Source: an uncultured Leptotrichia sp. (lineage in GTDB: Bacteria > Fusobacteriota > Fusobacteriia > Fusobacteriales > Leptotrichiaceae). Taken from it: a stretch of 11,146 bases of DNA. The notes below the pieces were generated by a model that made no database searches, was not told where the DNA came from, and worked only from the letters and a program-made list of their open reading frames with translations. Numbering within the stretch: the stretch's first letter is position 1; each line of letters starts with the position of its first letter. Shown here in pieces: positions 1-7,625 of this stretch. Both the position numbers and the translations under genes were made by a program. The DNA lies in contig CALIJH010000028.1 in assembly GCA_938017765.1 (NCBI GenBank), forward strand, positions 1 to 11,146. The letters run 5' to 3'.

Positions 1-132
1 TTATTGATTTTATATAAATAATAAAATATATAAAATTTATGATTTAGTAATTTTATTTACCTTATGAGACAGCCTCTTTTATTTTTTTCCTGACATACTT
101 AACATAAATTTTTCTCTATGTTTTATATATTG
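1..132. other. AT-rich segment downstream of selA; possible IS-end remnant
   Basis: No gene is visible. This is the tail behind selA on the minus strand, and it has no convincing terminator for the selenium operon. A hairpin with arms AACATA (101-106) and TATGTT (117-122) has no U-run on its minus-strand side. The short motif GAGACAGCCTC at 66-76, read GAGGCTGTCTC on the other strand, resembles the terminal inverted repeats of some insertion sequences in low-GC bacteria. No transposase is in the window, so this is only a hint that the left neighbour could be a mobile element or its remnant. Confidence 0.3.
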
Positions 133-1509
133 TTATACTATTTTCATCAGACTGTCCGCTACTAAATCAAATTCTTTTTCCCTCAAAGTCCTCATATCGA
201 GAATAATGCTGTTTTCCTTTATACGTGTAATTATAGGGATTTCCTCCAGAAGAAGTAATCTTTCTATCTCTGTGGAAGTTTTTTTATTATGGGTAAGTTT
301 TACCGCTATACTTTTCAGATAGCTCGAAGGATAGCTTCCGCCTCCTACTTCTGCCCTGTCCTCGATTATTTCGGAAATAAAGTCGGATTTTTTTATAATT
401 TCGGTAAATTTTTCCGCTTTTTCTCTCAACTCCTCTTCTGAAATGGAAATCATTCTTAATGTAGGTATTTCTTTTAACGCTGTTTTTTCATCAAGATAAA
501 GTTTTAAAGTTGCTTCCAATGCAGCAATAGTCATTTTATCCACACGTAATGCCCGTGTAAGCTGATTTTTCTTCATCGCTTCTATATATTTCTTTTTCCC
601 GACTATTATTCCTGCCTGAGGCCCTCCAAGCAACTTATCTCCACTGAACGTAACTATATCCATACCGCTGTCAAGAACTTCCTTTACTGTAGGCTCATAA
701 GGCAGTCCATAAGGAGTAAAATCAACGAATTGCCCGCTACCGAGGTCATTTATCGCTATCAGTCCGTTTTCATGGGCTAAATCAGCAACTTCCTTATTAC
801 TCACGGCTTCCGTAAATCCCGTTATTTTATAATTGCTCGTATGTACTTTCAGTAAAACCGCTGTATTTTCATTAATAGCATTGATATAATCTTTTAAATG
901 TGTTTTATTCGTGGTTCCTATTTCACAGGAAACTCCTCCGCTCAGCTTAATAATCTCAGGAATACGGAAAGCACCTCCGATTTCGACAAGCTCTCCCCTC
1001 GACACTACTATTTCTTTCCCTTGGGTCAACGTATTGAGGGTAAGCATTACGGCAGCGGCATTATTATTTACCACAAGTACATCTTCAGCATCAGTCAGAC
1101 GTTTAATAATATCTATCAGATGACTGTAACGGCTTCCACGTTTTTTTTCATCAATATTAAATTCAAGATTTGAATAATTAAAAGCTATTTCCGTCAAATT
1201 TTCCTTTACTCTCTCACTTAAAAGGCTACGACCGAGGTTAGTATGTAAAATAGTCCCTGTAGCGTTTACAATACGTCTTAAAGAAAGTTTGTCCTTATTT
1301 TTCACTTCCAGACATAATTTTTGGACTATTTCATCCATTGCAGGAACTTCTTTCAGCTTTTCCTGTAAAATATCATTTTTTATATTATCCACTTCTTTTT
1401 TCACAATATCCTTTACAAATATTTCAGGATATTCTTCCAAAAGCTCTTTTACTTTATCTGTCATTAGAATTTTATTGATAGACGGTATTTTTGATAACAA
1501 CTGTTTCAT
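133..1509 (-). CDS. selA: L-seryl-tRNA(Sec) selenium transferase
   Basis: SelA is the PLP-dependent cytosolic enzyme that converts Ser-tRNA-Sec to Sec-tRNA-Sec using selenophosphate from SelD. The 458-aa product is close to the E. coli length (463). Visible family signatures are NATGTILHTNLGRS (about 82-95), EIGTTNKTH (197-204), DLGSGQ (255-260) and the PLP-lysine motif FSGDKLLGGPQAG, with K292 the expected Schiff-base lysine. The N-terminal helical part (1-70) matches the domain that contacts tRNA-Sec in bacterial SelA. The ATG start has a GGGAG ribosome site at good spacing. It begins 13 nt after the stop of the desulfurase-like gene, so it is almost certainly cotranscribed as the last gene of the operon. 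No truncation or missing active-site residue is seen. Confidence 0.96.
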   Translation of the reverse strand: MKQLLSKIPSINKILMTDKVKELLEEYPEIFVKDIVKKEVDNIKNDILQEKLKEVPAMDEIVQKLCLEVKNKDKLSLRRIVNATGTILHTNLGRSLLSERVKENLTEIAFNYSNLEFNIDEKKRGSRYSHLIDIIKRLTDAEDVLVVNNNAAAVMLTLNTLTQGKEIVVSRGELVEIGGAFRIPEIIKLSGGVSCEIGTTNKTHLKDYINAINENTAVLLKVHTSNYKITGFTEAVSNKEVADLAHENGLIAINDLGSGQFVDFTPYGLPYEPTVKEVLDSGMDIVTFSGDKLLGGPQAGIIVGKKKYIEAMKKNQLTRALRVDKMTIAALEATLKLYLDEKTALKEIPTLRMISISEEELREKAEKFTEIIKKSDFISEIIEDRAEVGGGSYPSSYLKSIAVKLTHNKKTSTEIERLLLLEEIPIITRIKENSIILDMRTLREKEFDLVADSLMKIV

Positions 1510-1522
1510 ATTTTTCTCCCGA

Positions 1523-2674
1523 TTATATATTTTCTGCTATTCTCTTTACTGCATTTACTGCATAGTCCACTTCTTCTTCAGTATTCATACTTGAAAAAGA
1601 AAATCTGACTATACCCTGTTTTTTTGTTCCAAAATGTTCATGTATCAACGGAGCACAGTGAGTTCCCGCTCTCACGGCGATATCATATTCTTCAGCCAAT
1701 ACTTCAGCTATATCTCCCGAAGGTATGCCCTTAAAATTCAGAGCAACTACAGCTGTCTTAGGTTTTTCAAAATTTCCGTAAAATTTGAGATATTTTATAT
1801 CTTTTAATTCATTATAAAATTTTTGAGCAAAATAAATTTGTTTTTTATACAGGTTTTCAATACCTTTTTCATTAATATATTTTATACCTTCTGCAAGTCC
1901 TGAAATACCTGGGGTGTTATATGTTCCCGCTTCAAGTCTTGTAGGATATTCGTCAGGGTGTTCCCTGTCAAAACTGCCTATTCCGCTGCCTCCTACGTTA
2001 TATTTTGAAATTTTCAGATTTTTATTGCCTATACATATACCGCCTGTTCCCTGAGGACCGAACAGACTTTTATGTCCTGTAAAACAGTATACGTCTATTT
2101 CCGATTTTTCAACATTCACAGGTATTACCCCGGCAGTCTGTGAACCGTCTACCACGAGCAGTATTTTATGCTTTTTGCAAATCTCCGATATTTTTTCAAG
2201 ATTGACAATATTTCCCGTAACATTTGATGAATGGGTTACTGCAAATAATTTTGTATTTCCCTGAATATTTTTTTCTATTTCATCATAAATTACAATACCG
2301 TCTTCATCACTGTCTATAATAGTATAAGTTACATTTTTCTCCTCTGCTGCCTGATAAATCGGTCTTAATACTGAATTATGCTCCATTTTTGTAGTAATTA
2401 TATGGTCCCCTTCTTTTAACAGACCTTTTATAGCGATATTTAATGCTTCAGTAGAATTATTTGTAAATATTAAATATCTCTCATCTTCCAATCCAAAAAA
2501 ATCCGCAATAGTTTTCCGTGCTTTATATACTTCCATAAAAGCATTATTGGCTTCTTTATAACTCCCCCTTGAAGGATTTGCATAAGCTCCTGAAAATAAA
2601 ATATCATAAACTTTCTTAGCCACATTTTCAGGTTTTCTGAGAGATGTAGCTCCGTAATCAAAATAATATGACAT
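1523..2674 (-). CDS. cysteine desulfurase / selenocysteine lyase-like aminotransferase class V
   Basis: This 383-aa PLP enzyme belongs to the class V aminotransferases, in the cysteine desulfurase group. Visible residues are H99 in MEHNS, D176 and Q179 in VDGSQ, the PLP lysine K202 in TGHKS, and the catalytic cysteine C340 in RAGTHCAP. Such enzymes take sulfur from cysteine or selenium from selenocysteine as a Cys persulfide or perselenide. A related desulfurase family recurs beside yedF, DUF3343 and selD in other selenium clusters, so a role in feeding selenium to SelD is likely; the substrate preference is inferred. The ATG at 2674 is the first canonical start after an in-frame TGA, yet it has no adjacent ribosome site: the only strong GGAGG lies 29 nt upstream and is better placed for an out-of-frame ATG. 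The gene sits 149 nt after selB and 13 nt before selA. Confidence 0.88.
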   Translation of the reverse strand: MSYYFDYGATSLRKPENVAKKVYDILFSGAYANPSRGSYKEANNAFMEVYKARKTIADFFGLEDERYLIFTNNSTEALNIAIKGLLKEGDHIITTKMEHNSVLRPIYQAAEEKNVTYTIIDSDEDGIVIYDEIEKNIQGNTKLFAVTHSSNVTGNIVNLEKISEICKKHKILLVVDGSQTAGVIPVNVEKSEIDVYCFTGHKSLFGPQGTGGICIGNKNLKISKYNVGGSGIGSFDREHPDEYPTRLEAGTYNTPGISGLAEGIKYINEKGIENLYKKQIYFAQKFYNELKDIKYLKFYGNFEKPKTAVVALNFKGIPSGDIAEVLAEEYDIAVRAGTHCAPLIHEHFGTKKQGIVRFSFSSMNTEEEVDYAVNAVKRIAENI

Positions 2675-2688
2675 AGAGTATTTATCAG

Positions 2689-2708
2689 CATTTAAGCTAA
2701 TGTCCTCC
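2689..2708 (-). promoter_or_regulatory. Strong Shine-Dalgarno site paired with an out-of-frame ATG before the desulfurase-like gene
   Basis: On the minus strand GGAGG (2704-2708) is followed after 12 nt by ATG (2689-2691). That ATG opens a 73-codon frame overlapping the desulfurase-like gene in another phase. The desulfurase ATG itself (2672-2674) lies 29 nt from the same GGAGG and has no nearer site. In the desulfurase frame the codons between an upstream TGA and that ATG include no ATG, GTG or TTG. Possible readings are initiation at 2674 through local unstructured mRNA, re-initiation or coupling through the overlapping frame, or a small change in the leader. The overlapping peptide does not look like a conserved protein. 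Confidence 0.4.
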
Positions 2709-2823
2709 TCTCATTTGAGATATTTTTATCCGTTTTTCAGTTTTTTATTTTTCAAAAATTCTTCAATTCGTCTTAATATTTCTTCTTTTTTCTTCTTTAT
2801 ATTTTTTATTTCTCTGATATTTT

Positions 2824-4701
2824 CTATTTCCCTAAAACTCTGTAATCTTCAACCCTTTTTGTTATTCCCTGCTTGTCCATATACTCTAAAAGAGGCAGAG
2901 CATATTTTCTGCTTGAACCTGTCATATCACGAAATTCTGCAAGGGTCATTTTACTATTTTTTTCAAAATGCTTTAAAACTTTATTTTTTGCTTCTTCAAA
3001 CACTTTCATATGGATAGCAATATCCTCATTTAATATTATCACAGTATCTCCCGCCATGGAACTCAACAATTCGCTGACGGCTTTGCTGTTCTTCGTCAGC
3101 TCTTTTATGTTAGGCGGTGTAAATTTACTGTTTAGAAGCGTTTTTTCAATATATTCCTTTTCTTTCAGCTGTTTTGCGTCATATTTAACTTCAAAATCAT
3201 ACAGTGAAATAAAATTATCCTGTATTTTTAAAATTTTATTATTTATGAGTAAGTCAATTATAGCAGCCAACTCTTTCTGATTTATTTTAAATTTTGAAAA
3301 CAGCTCCGCCTTGGACATACCTTTTTTCAATCTGAATTTTTTATGATAATCTTCGACTGAAGCAGTCAGTTTATCCCTGATATCTTCATATTTTTTTATA
3401 TGTATATATCCTGACGGAGTTTTATAAAGTATATTTTCATCAATCAGTTCGGATAAATCGGCAGACACACTTTCAACAGGCTGTTCCAAAGTTTTTGAAA
3501 TTTCTTCAGGACTGACCAGATAATTGTGTCCTGTCAAAATATAATTTGAAATCAGTTCTTTACTGTTCCCTTGAGACTGGACTTTCAGCTTATTTAAAAT
3601 TTCCTCATTAAATCTGCTATGTTTTTTAGGAGCTGCATCTAAAATTATCCCTCCTCCTATTGTTATCATAGGCGAATAAGTTCTTATGATAAATTTATCA
3701 TAATTCTTAACGGCTATCTCCTCTTCAAGACGTAACTGGGCAAATCCTCCTTTTCCTGCTTCAAGCACTTCACTCCCCAAAGGCACAATCCTTGCCATTA
3801 CTTCGGAAGTTCCCGTATAAACACGGACTCTGTCCCATAATTCCAAATTAAAGTCGGAATTATTTATTATTTTTATTTCAGTATCAAGCATATACGTCTT
3901 AGTCAGCGTTCCCGATGTTGCCAAAGTCCGTCCTCTTCCTACGTCTTCCATTTTCACATTAGTCAGACTTATAGCCGTTCTCTGACCTGCATAAGCGGTT
4001 TTCACGTCTTCTTTATGAACCTGTATATTTCTGACTTTAGTTTTAATGTTTTCAGGATAGATTTCCAGTTCATCTCCTACTGAAACAGTTCCTTCAGTCA
4101 ATGTTCCCGTAACTACAGTACCAAAGCCTTTTACCTGAAATGACCTGTCTACATTGAGACGGGCATTTTTCCCCTGCTTCATTTCATCTATGTTTTGTAC
4201 TTTGCTGTCGATTTCCTTGAGAAGATTGTCTATCCCTTTTCTGCTGACGGAATCTACCTCGATTATAGGACTTCCCTCAAGAGGAGTACCTTTTATATAA
4301 TTTTCTATCTCTTCCTTTACTAATTCCCTGTAATCAGCTTCAACTAAGTCTATTTTTGTCATTACTATTATGTAATTTTCCACACCTAACAATGACAGTA
4401 TGTCGGCATGCTCCTTTGTCTGAGGCATTATCCCCTCACGGGAATCCACTAAAAGTAAGACGAGATTGATCCCGCTTACTCCCGCAAGCATATTTTTTAT
4501 AAATTTTTCATGTCCGGGAACATCTACAACTCCACATCTTTTTCCGCTCGGCAAATCAAAATAAGCAAATCCCAAATTAATGGACATTCCTCTTTCTTTC
4601 TCTTCCGCTGTAGTATCGGTTTCAATTCCGCTAAGTGCCTTAATCAAGGTAGTTTTCCCATGGTCTATATGTCCGGCAGTTCCTATTATTACATTACTCA
4701 T
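2824..4701 (-). CDS. selB: Selenocysteine-specific elongation factor SelB
   Basis: SelB is the GTPase that replaces EF-Tu for Sec-tRNA-Sec and binds the SECIS hairpin next to UGA. The 625-aa product is near the usual length (E. coli 614). The N-terminal GTPase domain shows G1 GHIDHGKT (10-17), G3 DVPGHE (60-65) and G4 TKID (115-118). EF-Tu-like beta-barrel domains follow, and the C-terminal third is the winged-helix array that binds SECIS RNA. I chose the ATG at 4701: an upstream in-frame TTG at 4722 would add seven residues but overlaps the GAGGAAG ribosome-binding stretch, and the ATG gives the canonical SelB N-terminus MSNVIIGTAGH. It follows the DUF3343 gene by 63 nt, within the operon. 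Its expected local target is the hairpin in selD. Confidence 0.96.
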   Translation of the reverse strand: MSNVIIGTAGHIDHGKTTLIKALSGIETDTTAEEKERGMSINLGFAYFDLPSGKRCGVVDVPGHEKFIKNMLAGVSGINLVLLLVDSREGIMPQTKEHADILSLLGVENYIIVMTKIDLVEADYRELVKEEIENYIKGTPLEGSPIIEVDSVSRKGIDNLLKEIDSKVQNIDEMKQGKNARLNVDRSFQVKGFGTVVTGTLTEGTVSVGDELEIYPENIKTKVRNIQVHKEDVKTAYAGQRTAISLTNVKMEDVGRGRTLATSGTLTKTYMLDTEIKIINNSDFNLELWDRVRVYTGTSEVMARIVPLGSEVLEAGKGGFAQLRLEEEIAVKNYDKFIIRTYSPMITIGGGIILDAAPKKHSRFNEEILNKLKVQSQGNSKELISNYILTGHNYLVSPEEISKTLEQPVESVSADLSELIDENILYKTPSGYIHIKKYEDIRDKLTASVEDYHKKFRLKKGMSKAELFSKFKINQKELAAIIDLLINNKILKIQDNFISLYDFEVKYDAKQLKEKEYIEKTLLNSKFTPPNIKELTKNSKAVSELLSSMAGDTVIILNEDIAIHMKVFEEAKNKVLKHFEKNSKMTLAEFRDMTGSSRKYALPLLEYMDKQGITKRVEDYRVLGK

Positions 4702-4764
4702 AAATTTATCTCTCTTCCTCAAGTAATATTAATGATTTTGCTGTTAAAAAATTATTTACTGAAA

Positions 4765-5040
4765 TTACTCTTTTTCCTCATAAAGCATTTCGACTTCCCT
4801 TTTTATCCCTTTTTTCTTTGAGTAGTACAGAGCCTTGTAATCTATATTTTCATTATCCAGAACTTTTACAAGTTCGCTAAAATTATTCCATTCGGTTTTT
4901 AGCATAAAACCGCATCCCAGAGAAATAGATGGATGAACGGGAATAAGTCCCGCATCGATTTTTCTAAATCCGCAGACATTATCTGCTTTTATCGCATCAT
5001 GAGTGTTATTAAACACTACTATTCCTTCTTCTCTTTCCAT
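4765..5040 (-). CDS. DUF3343 protein, putative selenium/sulfur carrier
   Basis: This 91-aa cytosolic protein matches the DUF3343 pattern: an N-terminal beta strand and helix (EGIVVFNNTHDAIKAD), then LIPVHPSISLGCGFML with C43 in the Cys-Gly motif typical of the family, and a lysine/glutamate-rich tail. A second cysteine is C23. DUF3343 proteins are encoded beside yedF and selD in many Sec users and are annotated as putative Se/S carriers, by analogy with thiol carriers such as TusA; direct biochemical proof is, to my knowledge, limited. The ATG starts 7 nt after the yedF stop, and the AGGTGAG ribosome site overlaps that stop codon, which suggests translational coupling. Cotranscription with yedF and selB supports delivery of selenium to SelD. 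Confidence 0.85.
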   Translation of the reverse strand: MEREEGIVVFNNTHDAIKADNVCGFRKIDAGLIPVHPSISLGCGFMLKTEWNNFSELVKVLDNENIDYKALYYSKKKGIKREVEMLYEEKE

Positions 5041-5047
5041 TTCTCAC

Positions 5048-5848
5048 CTACGGACGCACTACTCTGTTAGCAGTACGCATATCCTCAACGATGAAATACA
5101 TATTAGACGAATTTCCTACTGCCAGTTCGACTTTGTAATAATCTATACATGCTCCGCAGCACATTATTTCGACACCGTTTTCTTCCAGTTCCTGCAATTC
5201 TTTCAGGACATGGCTTCGGGTCTTGTCTACTAACAGAGCCCCTCCATTATAGAATATTATTTTTTTAGGGAGTATTTCCTGTTCTGTCAAAGTATATATG
5301 AACGATTTCATAAGTTTTTTTCCTAATTCTTCACTTCCGTGTCCCATTATACTTTTGTTTATTACTACAACATAGCTGTCATCTTTGACTTGTAAAGCTG
5401 TTTTAGGCTCTTCGGTTTCTTCCTTTTCGAGAGTTACTCTGAACAGGTCATCTTCAGCGGCTTCACTTTTGAATTTATAATTTTTTTCTTTAGCAAAGTC
5501 ATTCATTTTTTCCACGTCTTCTTCCTGAACCAGAAGTTCCACTTTACTGTCTTTTTCCAAAGCTCTTTTTGCCTGAATTACAGGGAGAACACATCTGTCA
5601 TCCAATGTATTTATAACTTTAACTTCTTTTATCCCTTTACCTGATATCGTTACGATATATTCCTCATCACTTATTTTTTTTGTATCAATGTCATAATTCA
5701 TCTGTTCAGCCAGTTTTGCCAAATTTTGGGTAGCAATAAGGTTATCCACTGTTGTTTCGACTACTTCATATTCTTCAAGAAGTTTTTTAGTTTCTATTAC
5801 AGGCAATGGACAAGCCATTCCTTTGGCATTAAATTCGTATTTTTTCAT
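5048..5848 (-). CDS. yedF: Selenium metabolism protein YedF with two TusA-like domains
   Basis: The 266-aa product reads as three modules. Residues 1-70 form a TusA/SirA-like domain with the catalytic CPLP motif (13-16) in GMACPLPVIETKKLL. Residues about 74-140 form a second, diverged TusA-like domain with CVLP (86-89) in RCVLPVIQAKRAL, which keeps the cysteine but has Val for the first Pro. Residues about 155-266 form the DsrE-like domain of YedF, with GHGSEELGKKLMKSFIY and the cysteine cluster CCGAC (230-234) before IDYYK. YedF proteins in selenium clusters are usually about 200 aa with one TusA and one DsrE-like domain, so the duplication is unusual. A persulfide or perselenide relay between cysteines is the likely role; the exact reaction is not established. 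The ATG has a strong AAAGGAGAAG ribosome site. It lies 114 nt after selD. Confidence 0.9.
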   Translation of the reverse strand: MKKYEFNAKGMACPLPVIETKKLLEEYEVVETTVDNLIATQNLAKLAEQMNYDIDTKKISDEEYIVTISGKGIKEVKVINTLDDRCVLPVIQAKRALEKDSKVELLVQEEDVEKMNDFAKEKNYKFKSEAAEDDLFRVTLEKEETEEPKTALQVKDDSYVVVINKSIMGHGSEELGKKLMKSFIYTLTEQEILPKKIIFYNGGALLVDKTRSHVLKELQELEENGVEIMCCGACIDYYKVELAVGNSSNMYFIVEDMRTANRVVRP

Positions 5849-5962
5849 TATTATCTTCTCCTTTGATAGTTTTTTCGTTAATATGTTCTACTAAAACAGG
5901 ACTATATAATTACTGATACTATCACTGCCAATATGTCTATACTTTATCTGTCATCGGACAGA

Positions 5963-6988
5963 CTATATTATAATTATATCTTTATCCTGTTTTTTGATGA
6001 CTTTTCCTACCAGACCACTCTTTATTTCAAGTTTATTTAATTTTTCAAGTAATTCATCCGCATACTCATAAGGTAGACTTATAAGCAGTCCTCCCGATGT
6101 CTGCGGGTCATACAGCACTTCTTCGAGTGCGAAATCTTTCACTTTAAATTCGACCTTATCCTGAAGATAATTTCTGTTGAGCTGCCCTCCTGAAGTAATT
6201 ATAAAGTCTCCTGCACAACGGTGTGCTTCAGGAAGCATAGGCACTTTTTCTCCTATTATTTCAGCTGAATATTTGCCGTCCAACATTTCCAGCAGATGTC
6301 CTAAAAATCCGAAACCTGTTATATCGGTACAGCTGTTCACAGGATAGTCTTTCATAACTTCTGCCGCATATTTATTTAATGTCGTCATCTGCTTTATACA
6401 TTGAGCAAACGTTTCTTCGGAGCATGCTCCTACCATATGAGCGGAATTTATAATACTCACTCCTAAAGGTTTTGTAACTATCAAAGCATCTCCCTCTTTA
6501 CAGTTATTATTCATCAATATTTTATCAGGATGTATAATTCCCGTAACAGACAGCCCATATTTAGGAGTAGCGTCATGTATTGAATGTCCTCCTGCGAGTA
6601 CTCCTCCCGCTTCATGGACTTTTTCAGCACCGCCTTTCAATATCTGATGTAATATTTCCATATCCATTTTTTCAGGAAAGGCTACTATATTCAAAGCTGA
6701 TATTACCTCTCCTCCCATTGCGTAAATATCACTCAGTGCATTAGTTGCAGCAATCTGTCCGTATAAATAAGGGTCATTAATCATCGTTGTAAAGAAGTCC
6801 AATGTCTGGATAATCGCTTTATCGTCCGATATTCTGTAAACTGCGGCATCATCAGAAGACTCGTACCCTACTATCAAATTCTTATCTTCTTTTTTAGGCA
6901 AATCTTTCAATAAACCTGATAGAGCTCCCGGCCCTATTTTCGAGTTTCACCCTCCGCAGACTGTCATGCTTAATTTTTTTTCATCCAT
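5963..6988 (-). CDS. selD: Selenophosphate synthetase SelD, itself a selenoprotein (Sec14)
   Basis: SelD makes selenophosphate from selenide and ATP. The true start is ATG at 6986-6988; codon 14 is an in-frame TGA (6947-6949) in VCGGUNSKIGPG, with U14 and K17 matching the catalytic Cys17 and Lys20 of E. coli SelD. Reading TGA as Sec gives 341 aa, close to E. coli (347). Further motifs are DDAAVY (46-51), NALSDIYAMGG (83-93), GGHSIHD (133-139), DITGFGFLGH (222-231) and DPQTSGGLLIS (294-304). A frame call starting at TTG 6910 begins after the UGA and loses the active site. AAGGAGG lies 11 nt before the ATG; a nearer ATG at 6990-6992 runs into a stop after two codons. As first gene of the operon it has its own -10 box upstream. 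Without Sec, translation would stop after 13 residues. Confidence 0.95.
6912..6949 (-). promoter_or_regulatory. Bacterial SECIS element in selD
   Basis: Just after the UGA (6947-6949) the mRNA can form a seven-pair helix, AUAGGGC (6931-6937) with GCUCUAU (6919-6925), containing one G-U pair and closed by the five-base loop CGGGA. A lower helix AAAC/GUUU (6944-6947 with 6912-6915) can form beside the UGA. The loop guanines start about 18 nt after the UGA, like the E. coli fdhF element where the loop GG is 19-20 nt away. Guanines in the apical loop are the contact point for the SelB winged helix. This matches the known design of bacterial SECIS; the pairings were made by eye, not by a folding program. 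Confidence 0.88.
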
Positions 6989-7030
6989 TCATGTTCCTCC
7001 TTCCAAAAATATTGTGTACTTACTGTTATC

Positions 7031-7059
7031 ATTATAACATTTATTATCAAAAAATAAAA
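7031..7059 (-). promoter_or_regulatory. Putative promoter of the selenium operon
   Basis: A perfect TATAAT (7031-7036, minus strand) precedes selD by about 42 nt. At 17-nt spacing the upstream hexamer is TTTTAT (7054-7059), a poor -35 box, so the promoter may be weak or activator-dependent. It lies between the terminator at 7121-7168 and the AAGGAGG site of selD, which is where the operon should start. Confidence 0.45.
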
Positions 7060-7120
7060 GTGTCTTTATAATATTAAAGAATTTTCAGACTATAAAATCT
7101 TACTTTATTAATTCTCAAAT

Positions 7121-7168
7121 AAAAAAAGTCTAAGAAATTTCATTTTAAAATTTACTTAGATTTTTTTT
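7121..7168 (-). terminator. Rho-independent terminator after the J-domain/membrane protein pair
   Basis: On the minus strand TCTAAG (7155-7160) pairs with CTTAGA (7129-7134), and AAATTT (7148-7153) pairs with AAATTT (7135-7140) inside it, with one bulged base. A seven-base U-run follows at 7121-7127. The flanking runs are complementary, so the hairpin may also work from the other strand. It separates the 7182-8339 gene pair from the selenium operon. Confidence 0.75.
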
Positions 7169-7181
7169 AAAATTGACTATA

Positions 7182-7625
7182 TTATAACTGACTATATTTA
7201 TACACAATATACCTGTTGCCTGTATTACCATCCATAAAAACAATATGGTCATAAAATTCATTGTATTTCATATTTTCCATAGGAAGTATATGTATCGCAA
7301 AATCTGTCTGGGTGCCGCAAAACCAGAATGTACTTTTTTCAAAATCCATAAAAGATATTCCTACGTTCCTGTTCATTTTCCAATTCATTATATTAGTTTT
7401 TGCAATAGGCAGTTTTGCTATTCTTCTGTATAATTCTTTTTTCATTATTGTCTGAGCCAGCCCAAAAATCGACCTGAATATTATAAACATCATAACCACA
7501 GGGATTATCAGATTTTCAGAGCTTGAGCTTATATAAATCTGATAGATATATATTACCCATATTCCTATCAGGATATAGGGAACCCACAATGCCAGTTTTA
7601 TATATTTCAAATCATTTATAATCAT
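7182..7625 (-). CDS. Hypothetical membrane protein with two N-terminal helices
   Basis: I do not recognise this 147-aa protein. Residues about 11-33 and 39-60 are hydrophobic and should span the membrane, joined by a short serine-rich turn (SSSS). The remaining 85 residues are polar and rich in aromatic and beta-forming residues (WFCGTQTDFAIHI, FYDHIVFMDG, NRYIVYKY) and probably form a small cytosolic domain. The basic stretch MKKELYRRIAK just after the second helix fits a cytosolic location. The ATG directly follows the TAA of the J-domain gene (TAAATG), with AGAGG 8 nt upstream, so the two are translationally coupled and may work together at the membrane. A strong terminator lies 14 nt downstream. 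No link to selenium use is visible. Confidence 0.75.
   Translation of the reverse strand: MIINDLKYIKLALWVPYILIGIWVIYIYQIYISSSSENLIIPVVMMFIIFRSIFGLAQTIMKKELYRRIAKLPIAKTNIMNWKMNRNVGISFMDFEKSTFWFCGTQTDFAIHILPMENMKYNEFYDHIVFMDGNTGNRYIVYKYSQL

Noticed and set aside
101..122. AACATA/TATGTT hairpin as terminator of the selenium operon
   Set aside because: The stem is short and the minus-strand side continues with AAGTATGTC, not a U-run.
898..1594. Several plus-strand open frames opposite selA
   Set aside because: They lie antisense to a clear selA, have no ribosome sites or recognisable domains, and have compositions expected from reading a coding gene backwards.
5947..5962. Six-bp hairpin (TCTGTC/GACAGA) right after the selD stop as a terminator
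   Set aside because: No U-run follows on the minus strand, and ending the operon here would cut yedF from its promoter. It may be an mRNA processing or stability site at most.
6947..6949. In-frame TGA in selD as a nonsense mutation or as a Trp codon
   Set aside because: A UCA-anticodon tRNA-Sec, selA, selB and a SECIS hairpin are present, the position is the known catalytic Cys/Sec site, and the rest of the gene is intact; Trp there would destroy the active site.
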